This document shows, piece by piece, positions 38,732 to 47,149 of a stretch of 64,000 nucleotides of DNA; position 1 is the first letter of the stretch, and every line of letters starts with the position of its first letter. The position numbers and the translations under genes are program-made. The DNA lies in assembly GCA_963777565.1 (NCBI GenBank), contig CAVZQZ010000008.1:1-64000 (forward strand), in the 5' to 3' direction. The notes beneath the pieces are model-generated. The model was not told where the DNA came from. It did no database searches and was given only the letters and a program-made list of their open reading frames with translations. This stretch comes from CALMEC01 sp963777565. GTDB taxonomy: Bacteria; Actinomycetota; Thermoleophilia; Miltoncostaeales; Miltoncostaeaceae.

Positions 38732-39335
38732 TCCGCCACCCCGGTCCGTCCGGGAGGTACCGGAACCGGTCGTGCAGACGGCTGTCGGCGTGCTGCCAGA
38801 ACTCGAAGGCGGTCGGGAGGAGGCGATATCCGCCCCAGTTCGGTGGTCGCGGGACGGGCCCGTGCGGGTGCCGCGACGCGATCTGCGCGACCTCCTCCTC
38901 GAGGGCGGCGCGGCTCGGGATGGGATGGCTCTGCGCCGACGCCCACGCGCCGATCTGGCTGTCGCGGTGCCGGCTCGCGAAGTAGGCATCCGACTCGGCG
39001 TGGCTGGTGCGCGTGACGGCGCCCTCGATGCGCACCTGGCGGCCGAGCGCCGCCCAGTGCAGCACGAGCGCCGCCCGCGGGTTCGCGTCGAGCTCGCCGG
39101 CCTTGCGGCTCTCGTAGTTGGTGAAGAACACGAACCCGTCGGGGCCGTGACCGCGCATCAGCACCATCCGTGCCGACGGCACCCCCTCGGGTGTCGCGGT
39201 CGCGAGGGTCATCGCCTCGGGCTCGTGCACCCCAGCCGCGGTCGCCCCGGCGAACCAGGCCGCGAACTGCCGGAACGGATCGGAGTCGAGGTCCTCCTCG
39301 CGCAGCGGGGGCACGGGCTCCGTCGGCGAGGACAT
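38712..39335 (-). CDS. pdxH: Pyridoxamine 5'-phosphate oxidase
   Basis: 207 aa FMN enzyme that oxidises PNP/PMP to pyridoxal 5'-phosphate. Motifs: ATATPEGVPSARMVLMRG and FVFFTNYESRKAGELDANPRAALV-type core (FMN site), RQVRIEGAVTRTSHAESDAYF and the C-terminal PxxW..YRLLP and RLHDRFRY. The ATG follows the upstream acyl-CoA dehydrogenase TAG with no gap, so the genes are co-transcribed, though the pathways differ. The length and ending (PGWRITRLAP) are normal. Confidence 0.93.
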   Translation of the reverse strand: MSSPTEPVPPLREEDLDSDPFRQFAAWFAGATAAGVHEPEAMTLATATPEGVPSARMVLMRGHGPDGFVFFTNYESRKAGELDANPRAALVLHWAALGRQVRIEGAVTRTSHAESDAYFASRHRDSQIGAWASAQSHPIPSRAALEEEVAQIASRHPHGPVPRPPNWGGYRLLPTAFEFWQHADSRLHDRFRYLPDGPGWRITRLAP

Positions 39336-40514
39336 CTACGAGGCTCCCGAGCCGAACGCCGCCAGGCCGGTCACGTCCTCGCCGACGATGAGGGTATGGA
39401 TGTCGTGGGTCCCCTCGTATGTCGAGACCGACTCCAGGTTCGCCATGTGGCGGAACACCGGGTAGTCGTCGACGACCCCGTTCGCGCCCAGGACATCGCG
39501 AGCCGTGCGCGCGGTCCAGAGCGCGTGGGCGACGTTGTGGCGCTTCGCCATCGACACCTGCTGGGGCCGCACGGCGTCGCGATCCTTGAGCCGGCCGAGC
39601 TGCAGGGCGAGCAGCTGGCTGGTGGTGATGCCGGTCAGCATCTCCACGAGCTTCTCCTGCACCAGCTGGTATCCGGCGATCGGGCGGTCGAACTGCACGC
39701 GGGTCCTGGCGTAGCCAAGGGCGGTGTCGTAGCAGGCCATCGCGGCGCCGATCGCCCCCCAGGCGATGCCGTAGCGCGCCTGGTTCAGGCAGGCCAGGGG
39801 CGCGCGCAGTCCCTGCGCCGACGGGAGCCGCGACGACTCCGGCAGGCGCACCTCGTCGAGGTGGAGCTCACTGGTGACCGATGCCCGCAGGCTCCACTTG
39901 CCGGACATCTCCGCGGCCGTGAGCCCGTCGGTGCCCCGCTCGACGAGGAAGCCCGCGATGCCCTCCTCGGCGCGCGCCCAGACCACGGCGACATCCGCGA
40001 TCGACCCGTTGGTGATCCAGCGCTTGGTGCCCGAGATCACCCAGTCGCCGCCGTCCCGGCGAGCGGCGCTGCGCATGCCGCCCGGATTCGACCCGAAGTC
40101 GGGCTCGGTCAGCGCGAAGCAGCCGATCGCCTCCCCCCGCCCGAGCGCCGGGAGCCACCGCGTCTTCTGCTCCTCGGAGCCGAACCGGTGGATCGCGAAC
40201 ATGGTCAGCGCGCCCTGAACGGACACGAACGACCGCAGGGCGCTGTCGCCACGCTCGAGCTCCTGCATCACCAACCCGTATGCGACCGCGCCGAGTCCCG
40301 GCAGCCCGTACCCGGAGAGGTTCGCGCCCAGCAGGCCGAGATCCGCCAGCCGGGGCACCAGCTCGCGCGGGAACCTCCCCTCCCGGGCGGCCGCGTCGAT
40401 CACCGGAATCACCTCGTGATCGACGAAGGTCCTGACCGTGTCCCGCACCAGTCGCTCCTCGTCGGACAGGAGTTCGTCGATGCCGAAGTAGTCGACGCCG
40501 GTGAAGGAACTCAT
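39336..40514 (-). CDS. Acyl-CoA dehydrogenase, glutaryl-CoA dehydrogenase-like
   Basis: 392 aa from ATG at 40512-40514. Typical three-domain ACAD: helical N-terminus, the CFALTEPDFGSNPGGMRS loop, KRWITNGSIADV, and the C-terminal ARTRVQFDRPIAGYQLVQEK region. The catalytic base Glu is in VSTYEGTHDIHTLIVG, the position used by glutaryl-CoA and related group dehydrogenases. It would oxidise and perhaps decarboxylate a short or dicarboxylic acyl-CoA, passing electrons to ETF. No electron-transfer flavoprotein or lysine-degradation genes are adjacent, so specificity is inferred only from motifs. Confidence 0.88.
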   Translation of the reverse strand: MSSFTGVDYFGIDELLSDEERLVRDTVRTFVDHEVIPVIDAAAREGRFPRELVPRLADLGLLGANLSGYGLPGLGAVAYGLVMQELERGDSALRSFVSVQGALTMFAIHRFGSEEQKTRWLPALGRGEAIGCFALTEPDFGSNPGGMRSAARRDGGDWVISGTKRWITNGSIADVAVVWARAEEGIAGFLVERGTDGLTAAEMSGKWSLRASVTSELHLDEVRLPESSRLPSAQGLRAPLACLNQARYGIAWGAIGAAMACYDTALGYARTRVQFDRPIAGYQLVQEKLVEMLTGITTSQLLALQLGRLKDRDAVRPQQVSMAKRHNVAHALWTARTARDVLGANGVVDDYPVFRHMANLESVSTYEGTHDIHTLIVGEDVTGLAAFGSGAS

Positions 40515-40653
40515 GTCCGGCAGCGTAGTGGTCGATGCAGAAGGCAAGCGGTGCAGTACCCTGGGCGTCCTGCGCCCGACCTGCGCTACCTTGGTGTCCA
40601 GCGACGCGGATCGTTCTCCGCCCCCGTACCGCGACAGGAAAGGCCTCAACCAA

Positions 40654-40854
40654 ATGGCCGCTGAAACCACAATCGAACGCGCGATGTCCGACTACCTGTC
40701 GGTGTCCCGCCGGGCGCACCTCTACGCGGGTGCCGAGTACGAGCGCGCCGAGGCGCGTGCGTGGGAGCGGCTTCAGGCGGTACTCGACGGCTCGGTCGAC
40801 TCGCTCGACCAGCTCGAGGCCGAGTTCGAGACCGAGACCGCGGACGCGTCCTAG
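40654..40854 (+). CDS. Small conserved-looking acidic helical protein (66 aa)
   Basis: The ATG at 40654 has AGGAAAGG upstream. The protein (starts MAAETTIERAMSDYLSVSRR, ends ETADAS) is rich in Glu, Ala, Arg and probably all-helical, like a short coiled coil. No family is recognised. The start, good codon bias and ribosome-binding site argue it is real. Its stop shares a CTAG with that of the convergent gene. Confidence 0.55.
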   Translation: MAAETTIERAMSDYLSVSRRAHLYAGAEYERAEARAWERLQAVLDGSVDSLDQLEAEFETETADAS

Positions 40855-41171
40855 GGCTCTTCGGGCGGCGTCGGCAGGACGCTGAACATGTCGGGCGGGA
40901 GGCCCGGGCCGCACAGGCCTGTGTCGACCACGTAGCGGCGCCCGTCCCGGTCGTCCTCAAGGTGGATGACGAAGCAGGGGAGGCCGATCTCTGACCGCTC
41001 TGCGTAGGCGAGCACGGTGAACGTCGTCCGCGTCGCCGTCCGGTGGCGCGTGAGCCGGCACGCGTCGAGCCCGAGATCCTCCCGGTGCTGCACGACGAAC
41101 GGTCCGTGAAGATGGTGCTGGCGGATGCGCTCACCGATCGCCGGGAGGAGCCAGTGGTGGAACGGGTTCAC
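40851..41171 (-). CDS. Unknown 106-aa protein
   Basis: The GTG at 41169-41171 opens NPFHHWLLPAIGERI, with a mixed alpha/beta pattern, a TRTTFTVLAYAERS strand and a conserved-looking HLEDDRDGRRYVVDTGLCG that is reminiscent of small nucleotide- or metal-handling proteins but not assignable. No membrane helix or signal. It diverges from the acyltransferase gene, and its last codon shares a palindromic CTAG with the small gene at 40654. Longer in-frame extension upstream is probably non-coding. Confidence 0.5.
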   Translation of the reverse strand: MNPFHHWLLPAIGERIRQHHLHGPFVVQHREDLGLDACRLTRHRTATRTTFTVLAYAERSEIGLPCFVIHLEDDRDGRRYVVDTGLCGPGLPPDMFSVLPTPPEEP

Positions 41172-41243
41172 GCTGGGGCGGCCTCGCACACGTCCGTCGA
41201 TTTTAGACGGGGCGCCGCTGCCGCGTCCCGCGACCGCGGGGTG

Positions 41244-42494
41244 ATGGAGAATGCGCGGATGCCGGAGCGCCCACCGCAGCGAGAGGAGCCCGCTCCCTGG
41301 GAGTGGCTCTACGCCGCCGTCGGGATGGGGATGTGGGGATTCATACGGAGTCGCTTCCGCGTCGAGGTCGTTGGCGGTCCGCTCCCGCGGGTTACGGCCG
41401 GGCAGGTATGGATCGCCACCCACCGTGCCGAGACCGACGTGCCGCTCCTCGCCGGGCTGATGTTCGTGCATGCGGGCATGTGGCGCGGCGCCGCGTCACG
41501 GGTGTACTTCGCGGCCCGCGACGACCTGTTCCGGCCAGGTGTCGTCGCCGCCGGCGTGCCGCTGCCACGACCCCTCGCCCGCCTCGTGTGGCCGCTCTCG
41601 CCGGGACCGTGGCTGCCGCGGGTCCGCGCATACCCGATCCGCCGCCCCACCGGGCTCAAGCTCGAGCAGGTCGTTGCCGACCTGCCGGGCGACACGTCCG
41701 TCACGAGCGTGCTCGGAGCGCGGCTGATCGCACTCCTGGACCGCGCGGGGGACGCGCGGGGCCGCCACGCGCCGCGCACGGTGGCGGACATCCGCGACGC
41801 CCGGTACGCACGCGTCCTGTGGGAGGACGTGCGTGAGGCCGACCTGGTCGGCAGCCTTGGCAGCGAGATCTGGCGGCGCCACGTAGTACGCGCGGCGGGT
41901 GACGTCCGTCGACTCGTCGGCATGGTCCGGGACGGGCGGCCGATGCTGCTGTTCCCGGAGGGCAGGGTCTCGCCGGATGGCGCGATCGGCCCAATCGGTG
42001 ACCTGCTCGATCTCGTGGTCCGACGTGGCGGCCCCCGCGTCGTCCTGCCCCTGGGAATCGCCTACGACCCCCTGACCCGGCATCGCACCGAGGTGGTCGT
42101 GGGCGTGGGCGCCCCGATCCCGCCCGGCGACGAGCCCATCCAGGTGGTAGCCGGGGCCGCGCTTCGCCGAGCGGTTCCCGTGACGTGCGGACAGGTGCTG
42201 GCGCGGTACGTCACCCGAGCCTGCGCCGCGGGTGTCGCGTCCACGGCCGGCGCGCAGCAACTCGCCGACGAGGTCGCGCAGGCCGGGACCGCCCAGAGCC
42301 GTCCCGTGGCGGGGAGGCTGCGCTCGAGCGCACGCCGTGCGGAGGCCGTGCGCGAGGGGTTGGCGGCGCTCGCCCGCCGCGATTGCGTCATCCTCGAAGC
42401 CGACGGCCGGATCCGACTTGACGCGCGGCGCATCGATGCCGATGCAGTGGTGCAGCGACTGGCGACCGAGGACCGCGACCTGTGGCGACCGTAA
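41244..42494 (+). CDS. PlsC-like glycerolipid acyltransferase family protein
   Basis: 416 aa from ATG (a GTG precedes it in frame). The acyltransferase signature is complete: ATHRAETDV (H-x4-D) and, further on, LLFPEGRVS (FPEG) with a basic patch. There is an N-terminal amphipathic/hydrophobic stretch (WLYAAVGMGMWGFI) for membrane contact. The region between these motifs is unusually long (about 150 residues, with DVREADLVGSLGSEIW), and a helical tail of about 110 residues follows. It probably transfers acyl groups from acyl-CoA or ACP to a lysophosphatidate-like acceptor. Confidence 0.8.
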   Translation: MENARMPERPPQREEPAPWEWLYAAVGMGMWGFIRSRFRVEVVGGPLPRVTAGQVWIATHRAETDVPLLAGLMFVHAGMWRGAASRVYFAARDDLFRPGVVAAGVPLPRPLARLVWPLSPGPWLPRVRAYPIRRPTGLKLEQVVADLPGDTSVTSVLGARLIALLDRAGDARGRHAPRTVADIRDARYARVLWEDVREADLVGSLGSEIWRRHVVRAAGDVRRLVGMVRDGRPMLLFPEGRVSPDGAIGPIGDLLDLVVRRGGPRVVLPLGIAYDPLTRHRTEVVVGVGAPIPPGDEPIQVVAGAALRRAVPVTCGQVLARYVTRACAAGVASTAGAQQLADEVAQAGTAQSRPVAGRLRSSARRAEAVREGLAALARRDCVILEADGRIRLDARRIDADAVVQRLATEDRDLWRP

Positions 42495-42542
42495 GATGCC
42501 GGGGCCGATGACCCCGCACGCCCGCCCCTCCCACGGTCTGCG

Positions 42543-42992
42543 TTGAGCGGGCAGACCTCCCTCTTCGAGCTGGACGAGGACGCCGTGCTGCATTTCGACG
42601 GCGGCTCGCGCGGCAATCCCGGACCAGCTGCCTACGGCTTCGTGCTGGACCGGTCGAACGGCGAGCCGCTGGCGGCGGCCGGGGAGGCGATCGGCGTGGC
42701 GACGAACAACGTCGCCGAGTACCGCGGGCTCATCGAGGGCATGCGCCGCGCGGGCGAGCTCGGGGTGCGCCGCCTGACCGTGCACGGCGACTCGAAGCTC
42801 GTGATCGAGCAGATGAAGGGTGCATGGCGCGTGCGTGCCGACGGGCTTCGTGCGCTCCACGAGGAGGCTCGCGGAATCGCGCGGAGCTTCGAGTCGGTGC
42901 GCTTCGAGCACGTGCGCCGTAGCGGGAACGCGGAGGCTGACCGGCTCGTCAACGTGGCGCTGGACGAGCAGGAAGGGCGAAGCGCGACCTAG
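42543..42992 (+). CDS. rnhA: Ribonuclease HI-like protein
   Basis: 149 aa from a TTG start. It is the short, actinobacterial/archaeal-type RNase HI, without the basic protrusion of E. coli RnhA. Catalytic residues are in LHFDGGSRGNPGPAA (Asp), NNVAEYRGLIEGM (Glu), VHGDSKLVI (Asp) and RSGNAEADRLVN (Asp). It removes RNA from RNA:DNA hybrids. In Mycobacterium the same domain is fused to a CobC phosphatase; here it stands alone. A candidate structured RNA element begins 11 bases after its stop. Confidence 0.9.
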   Translation: MSGQTSLFELDEDAVLHFDGGSRGNPGPAAYGFVLDRSNGEPLAAAGEAIGVATNNVAEYRGLIEGMRRAGELGVRRLTVHGDSKLVIEQMKGAWRVRADGLRALHEEARGIARSFESVRFEHVRRSGNAEADRLVNVALDEQEGRSAT

Positions 42993-43003
42993 AGTGCGCC
43001 CGC

Positions 43004-43215
43004 TCGGAAGTATTCCAGGTTCCCGGCTGCGAACCGTCGTCAGGCAGCGACCTCGGTCCCACCGTTAAATCCTCAAGTAGCGGCGGGACACTGCGTCCTT
43101 GCCTGCCTCGGGCTTCGCTCGGGCACCGTTGGGCGTACTTCCAAGCGGAAGCACTTCGCGGTCGCGCGGGAGAGAGGTCCGGGGCCCCGGTGGGTGGGAC
43201 CGAGACCCCGGTCGA
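43004..43215 (+). ncRNA. Candidate structured RNA, copy B
   Basis: The first 62 bases align closely with 18483-18546. The block CCTCGGTCCCACC (43051-43063) can pair with GGTGGGACCGAG near 43191-43205, echoing the stem in copy A with compensating differences. Between lies a variable region that includes a hairpin-like TACTTCC-AAGC-GGAAG. There is no clear terminator. The remaining stretch to the response regulator at 43435 holds no gene. The strand is assumed to be as in copy A. It may be a stand-alone RNA, a long 5' leader of that regulator gene, or a dispersed repeat. Confidence 0.35.
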
Positions 43216-43434
43216 ACCCCTCGGCGTGCCCCCCGGGGCGTCGCCACGGCGAGTATTGCAGGGGTCGGCGACGGCGTCGAGATGTCGATCCTCGCGGGTC
43301 GACGCCGGCAGGGGGACCCGTCCTCGCGTGCTGGGTTCCGGGACCGCATCGATATTCCCGTGTCGCATCACTAGGGTCTTCGTCCGGGCGTTCGGGGATG
43401 CGCTCCGGGCGCGGATCGCCGACCGTGTGGGGTG

Positions 43435-44079
43435 ATGGGAGTGGCCGACGGCGTGGGTGTGTTGATCGTCGATTCGATCCCGCTCTTTCGCAGCGGGCTG
43501 CGCGCGGCGATCGAGGGCGACGAGTCGCTGACCGTGGTCGGTGAGGCGGCGTCGAGCGAAGAGGCCACGCGTGCCGGAGGGCCTGCCGAGCCTGACGTGG
43601 TTGTGCTGGAGGTCGATCTGCGGACCCGGGAGGGCGCCACGGAAGCGCGGCGAGTCAGAGACCGGTGGCCGCGCTCGAGGTTGCTCGCCACGTCGATGAC
43701 TGCGACCCCCGGTCAGGTGCGCCGCGCCTTCGAGGCCGGCGCGGCCGGCCTGCTCGCGAAGATCGCCGACGGAGACGAGTTCATCCGCGCCATCCGCGCC
43801 GTCGCCGAGGGGCGCCGGTACCTCGACCCGACCGCGGGTGCGGCCCTCGCCGAGTCGACCCGCCGGGGTCCCGTGGACCACCTCTCCTCACGGGAGCGGG
43901 AAACGCTGCGCCTCCTGGCACTCGGGTACACGAACCAGGAGATCGCCGAGAGTCTGGTCGTGAGCGTGCGGACCGTCGAGAGCCACCGGTCCCGCGTCAT
44001 GACGAAGCTCCAGGCGACCTCGCGCGCCGAGGTCGTTCGTCACGCGCTCGCGGCCGGGCTCCTCGACGACGCCTCGTGA
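43435..44079 (+). CDS. Atypical NarL/LuxR-type response regulator
   Basis: 214 aa. It has a receiver domain (about 5-120) and a LuxR-type HTH (HLSSRERETLRLLALGYTNQ, EIAESLVVSVRTVESHRSRV, about 150-210). The receiver is degenerate: where the phospho-accepting Asp belongs there is Glu (VVVLEVDLR), and the acidic pair is reduced to one Asp (LIVDSIPLF). The conserved Lys (GLLAKIA) is kept. Glu can mimic a phosphorylated state, so it may act without a kinase. No histidine kinase is adjacent. Start is the ATG at 43435; a GTG directly before is possible. Confidence 0.82.
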   Translation: MGVADGVGVLIVDSIPLFRSGLRAAIEGDESLTVVGEAASSEEATRAGGPAEPDVVVLEVDLRTREGATEARRVRDRWPRSRLLATSMTATPGQVRRAFEAGAAGLLAKIADGDEFIRAIRAVAEGRRYLDPTAGAALAESTRRGPVDHLSSRERETLRLLALGYTNQEIAESLVVSVRTVESHRSRVMTKLQATSRAEVVRHALAAGLLDDAS

Positions 44080-44082
44080 GCG

Positions 44083-44571
44083 TCAGGAGCGCGAGGGCGC
44101 CTCGCGGCTGAGGCTCTCGAGGCGGAGCGCCAACTCGACGGCCTCGGGCTTGAGGTCGTCGGGGGCGCGATCGGCCACGAACCACGCCTCGTCGCGCAGG
44201 ATCTCGAGCCGGTCCCGGGCGTCCGGCGTGCGCCGGGCCGCGTCGGCTGACGTCCTCAGCCGCACGACCATCGCCCGCAGCTCGTCCGCGGTCGGCTCCT
44301 CGTCGCGTTGACGCCGCCCGAGGATCCACCACAGGAGGCCGAGCAGCGGGAGCTTGACGCCGAGGAACGCGACGATCACCCAGATCGTGAGCGTCATCGG
44401 ACTGCCGGCGTCGGCGGCCAGCAGCGCGATGGTCGTCCCGATCGCGATCACCAGGCCGGCGATGAATGCGATGCCGAGCAGCCGGGCGGATCGGAGCTTG
44501 CCGTCGCGGTCGGTCGTGAACCGCGTCAGGGCCCTGGTCAGCGGGCCCGGGGTGGCGTCGGTCGCTGCCAT
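44083..44571 (-). CDS. Two-helix membrane protein with cytoplasmic helical tail
   Basis: 162 aa from ATG at 44569-44571. Two membrane helices (LGIAFIAGLVIAIGTTIALLA and MTLTIWVIVAFLGVKLPLLGLL) are followed by a charged helical C-terminus (about 95-160, starting RRQRDEEPTADELRAMVVRL). No family recognised. It converges on the response regulator gene with only a few bases between. An unknown protein; sure about it being coding. Confidence 0.65.
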   Translation of the reverse strand: MAATDATPGPLTRALTRFTTDRDGKLRSARLLGIAFIAGLVIAIGTTIALLAADAGSPMTLTIWVIVAFLGVKLPLLGLLWWILGRRQRDEEPTADELRAMVVRLRTSADAARRTPDARDRLEILRDEAWFVADRAPDDLKPEAVELALRLESLSREAPSRS

Positions 44572-44668
44572 CGACTCAGGATAGCCCGTCAAGGTGTCCC
44601 GGAACATCCGATCGGTCGGGACGTTGCGGGACCCGCGTGCGTGCGGGTCGTCCGTCCGTGCCGGGGGC

Positions 44669-44975
44669 TCAGACCGCCTGGGCGGACGAGCGGATCGCCA
44701 CGACGGATGGGCGTCCTTCGACCCGCAGCGCCGCCTCGAGCGCCGGAGCCAGCTCCTCGGATCGGGTGACCCGGAATCCGGCGCCGCCGCACAGGTCGGC
44801 GAATGCCGCGAAGTCGGGGTTCACGAGACCCGTCTGCCACACCGGCCGGATCGCCGAGACCTGCTCCCGGCTATCTTGCCCAGCTCGCCGTTGTCGAGCA
44901 GGACGAGCGTGATGTCCATCCCGTACTTGACCGCGGTCGTGAACTCCGTCGGTCGCCCCATCCGTCCCGATTGTC
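44669..44975 (-). pseudogene. C-terminal remnant of a TPP-dependent enzyme (pyruvate oxidase/acetolactate synthase type)
   Basis: About 100 codons remain of the TPP-binding domain: RPTEFTTAVKYGMDITLVLL, then NGELGKI, then (after a 1-2 base frameshift near 44870) VNPDFAAFADLCGGAGFRVT and ALRVEGRPSVVAI, ending at a stop 44669-44671. The Asn-Gly and GGxGFRV features are typical of the PoxB/IlvB end. Everything upstream, including the GDG motif that binds TPP, is missing, so it cannot be active. It suggests deletion of a full gene next to the heavy-metal ATPase. Confidence 0.75.
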
Positions 44976-45019
44976 GGCGCAGCGTTACACCTGTCGGAGA
45001 CGGTGTCGAGGGTGACGCG

Positions 45020-46879
45020 TCAGGGCCGCAGCGCGCGCAAAGCGTTCAGGATCACCGCGACGTCGATGCCCTCCTGCAGGAGCGCTCCCGCGATTGGTGG
45101 GATGAACCCGAACGCCGCGAGGATCATCGCCGCGAGGCTCAGGCCAATGCCCGCGATGATGCTCTGACGGGCGATGCGAAGCGCCCGCCCGCTGGCCTCG
45201 ACCGCGGCGCCCACGCGGTCGACGCTGTCGACGAGCACCACGGCGTCCGCGGTCTCCGACGAGATCGTCGCGCCGGACGCCGCCATCGCGATCCCGACGT
45301 CCGCCGCGGCAAGCGCCGGCGCGTCGTTGATGCCGTCGCCGACCATGACCACCGGGCGCGCCCCGGGTCGGGCCTGGACCGCGCGGACGACAGCGACCTT
45401 GTCCTCCGGTGCCTGATCGGGGTACACGGCGTCCACCCCGATGCGCCGTCCGATCTCCTCGGCGACCGCGCGGCGGTCGCCGGTCACGAGCGCGATGTGT
45501 GCGACCCCGGCGGACCGCAGCCGTCGCACGAGGTCGTCGGCGTCGTCTCGCACGCGATCCCCGAGCGCGATCGTCCCGGCGAAGCGCCCGTCGATCGCGA
45601 CCGCCACGAGCGCCTCGCCCTCGACGACCGGCGATGCCGACGCCGCGGCGGCGCCGTCGTGACCCAGGCCGGCCAGCCAGCCGGGAGCGCCGGCGGCGAC
45701 GGCGTGACCGTCGACCGTGCCCTGGATGCCCTGGCCGGGGGCCTCTCGGGTGTCGACGGGCACGCTGAGCGACAGCCCGCGCGATCGGGCGGCGTGAACC
45801 AGCGCACCCGCGAGGACGTGGGGAGAGAACTGCTCGACCGACCCGGCCACCCGCAGGAGCTCGTCGCCCGGGATATCCGCGCGTGGGGAGACGCGGCGCA
45901 CCTCCGGAATGCCCATCGTGATCGTCCCCGTCTTGTCCAGGAGGATCGTGCGGGCTCGCCCGAGCTGCTCGACGACCTGGGAGCCCTTCAGGATGACCCC
46001 GGCGCTCGCCGCGCGGGACATCCCCGAGATCAGGGCGATGGGGGCGGCCAGGATCAGCGGGCAGGGGGTGGCGACGACCAGCACGGCGAGGGCCCGCACG
46101 CCATCGCCCGAGAGCACCGCGGCGGCGACCGCGATCGCCAGCGTCACGGGCAGCAGCACGGCGGCGTACCGGTCGGCCATCCGCAGGAACGGCGCCCGGG
46201 CGGCCTCCGACTGGCGCACCAGGCGGACGATCGCAGCGTATGCGCTCTCCGCCGCGACGCGGGTGGCGCGAAACTCGAACGGAGGTCCCGCGTTCGTGAC
46301 GCCGCTCCTCACGGGTTCACCCGGCCCGTGCTCCACCGGAAGCGGCTCGCCGGTGAGCGCCGACTCGTCGAGCACGGCAACATCCGAGGTAACGAGACCG
46401 TCGACCGGCACCACCTCGCCGGTGCGGACGAGGAGCACGTCGCCGGCGACGACCTGCTCCACCGGCACCTCCTCGAGCCGGCCATCCAGATGGCGCCGGG
46501 CGGTGCGCGGCGCGCGCTCGATGAGCAGCGTCAGCTCGCGACGCGCGCGCCCCGCGGCGGCGTACTCCAGCGCGTTGCCACCGGAGAGCATCAGGGCGAT
46601 GACGGCCCCCGTGAGGTACTCGCCGAACGCGAGCGATGCGGCCATCGCGAGGAGCGCGATGGCGTCGACCCCGATATTGCCGCCGAGGAGCGTGCGAGCG
46701 ACGCCCCAGGTGAGCGGAATCAGCACGATCGCCACGCACGCGCCCCACAGCACGTCGGCCGCGAACCCGGCGCCGGCGGCGGCGAGGACCAGGCCGGCGA
46801 TCACGGCGAGCAGGACGCCGACGGCCGTGCGGGCGTGGGTCTCGGCGGCCAGCCGTGAGAGCCGGCGGATCGTGCTCAT
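45020..46879 (-). CDS. P1B-type heavy-metal-translocating ATPase without metal-binding N-domain
   Basis: 619 aa from ATG at 46877-46879. Motifs are TGEPLPVEH (actuator), VVATPCPLILAAPIA (transmembrane metal site, TPCPL rather than CPC), ILLDKTGTITMG (phosphorylation Asp) and VGDGINDAPAL. About eight helices are present, but no HMA or His-rich metal-binding domain lies at the N-terminus. In the nucleotide domain the usual His-Pro is FSPHVLAG, with Val after His. It would export a soft or divalent metal, but ion choice cannot be stated from TPC alone. Next to a TPP-enzyme remnant. Confidence 0.88.
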   Translation of the reverse strand: MSTIRRLSRLAAETHARTAVGVLLAVIAGLVLAAAGAGFAADVLWGACVAIVLIPLTWGVARTLLGGNIGVDAIALLAMAASLAFGEYLTGAVIALMLSGGNALEYAAAGRARRELTLLIERAPRTARRHLDGRLEEVPVEQVVAGDVLLVRTGEVVPVDGLVTSDVAVLDESALTGEPLPVEHGPGEPVRSGVTNAGPPFEFRATRVAAESAYAAIVRLVRQSEAARAPFLRMADRYAAVLLPVTLAIAVAAAVLSGDGVRALAVLVVATPCPLILAAPIALISGMSRAASAGVILKGSQVVEQLGRARTILLDKTGTITMGIPEVRRVSPRADIPGDELLRVAGSVEQFSPHVLAGALVHAARSRGLSLSVPVDTREAPGQGIQGTVDGHAVAAGAPGWLAGLGHDGAAAASASPVVEGEALVAVAIDGRFAGTIALGDRVRDDADDLVRRLRSAGVAHIALVTGDRRAVAEEIGRRIGVDAVYPDQAPEDKVAVVRAVQARPGARPVVMVGDGINDAPALAAADVGIAMAASGATISSETADAVVLVDSVDRVGAAVEASGRALRIARQSIIAGIGLSLAAMILAAFGFIPPIAGALLQEGIDVAVILNALRALRP

Positions 46880-47149
46880 CGGACGTGACCGCCCGGAGGG
46901 GCGACGATCACGTGAGGAGATATGGCGCACGCGGGCGACATCGGCTCCTCTCGGTTGCGGGCCACCGCCTCGAGCGTACCGCGCTCCCGGTGCCCCCGGT
47001 CCGTCGACACGTGCCCTGGGTGTATCGGGAACCCTCGAAGGCGAGTACACTCGATCCGGTTACACGAACCGCTGCGCGGGGCGCCGTCCTCTCTACTCGA
47101 GGCGGCGCCCCGTGTGCTTCCGGGAGCGGATCGCCCCTCGCTCGTCCGG

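Noticed and set aside
44594..46858. 754-codon plus-strand frame over the heavy-metal ATPase
   Set aside because: Antisense of a P-type ATPase with all motifs; the reverse frame is rich in Asp, Arg, Gly and His and has no domain.
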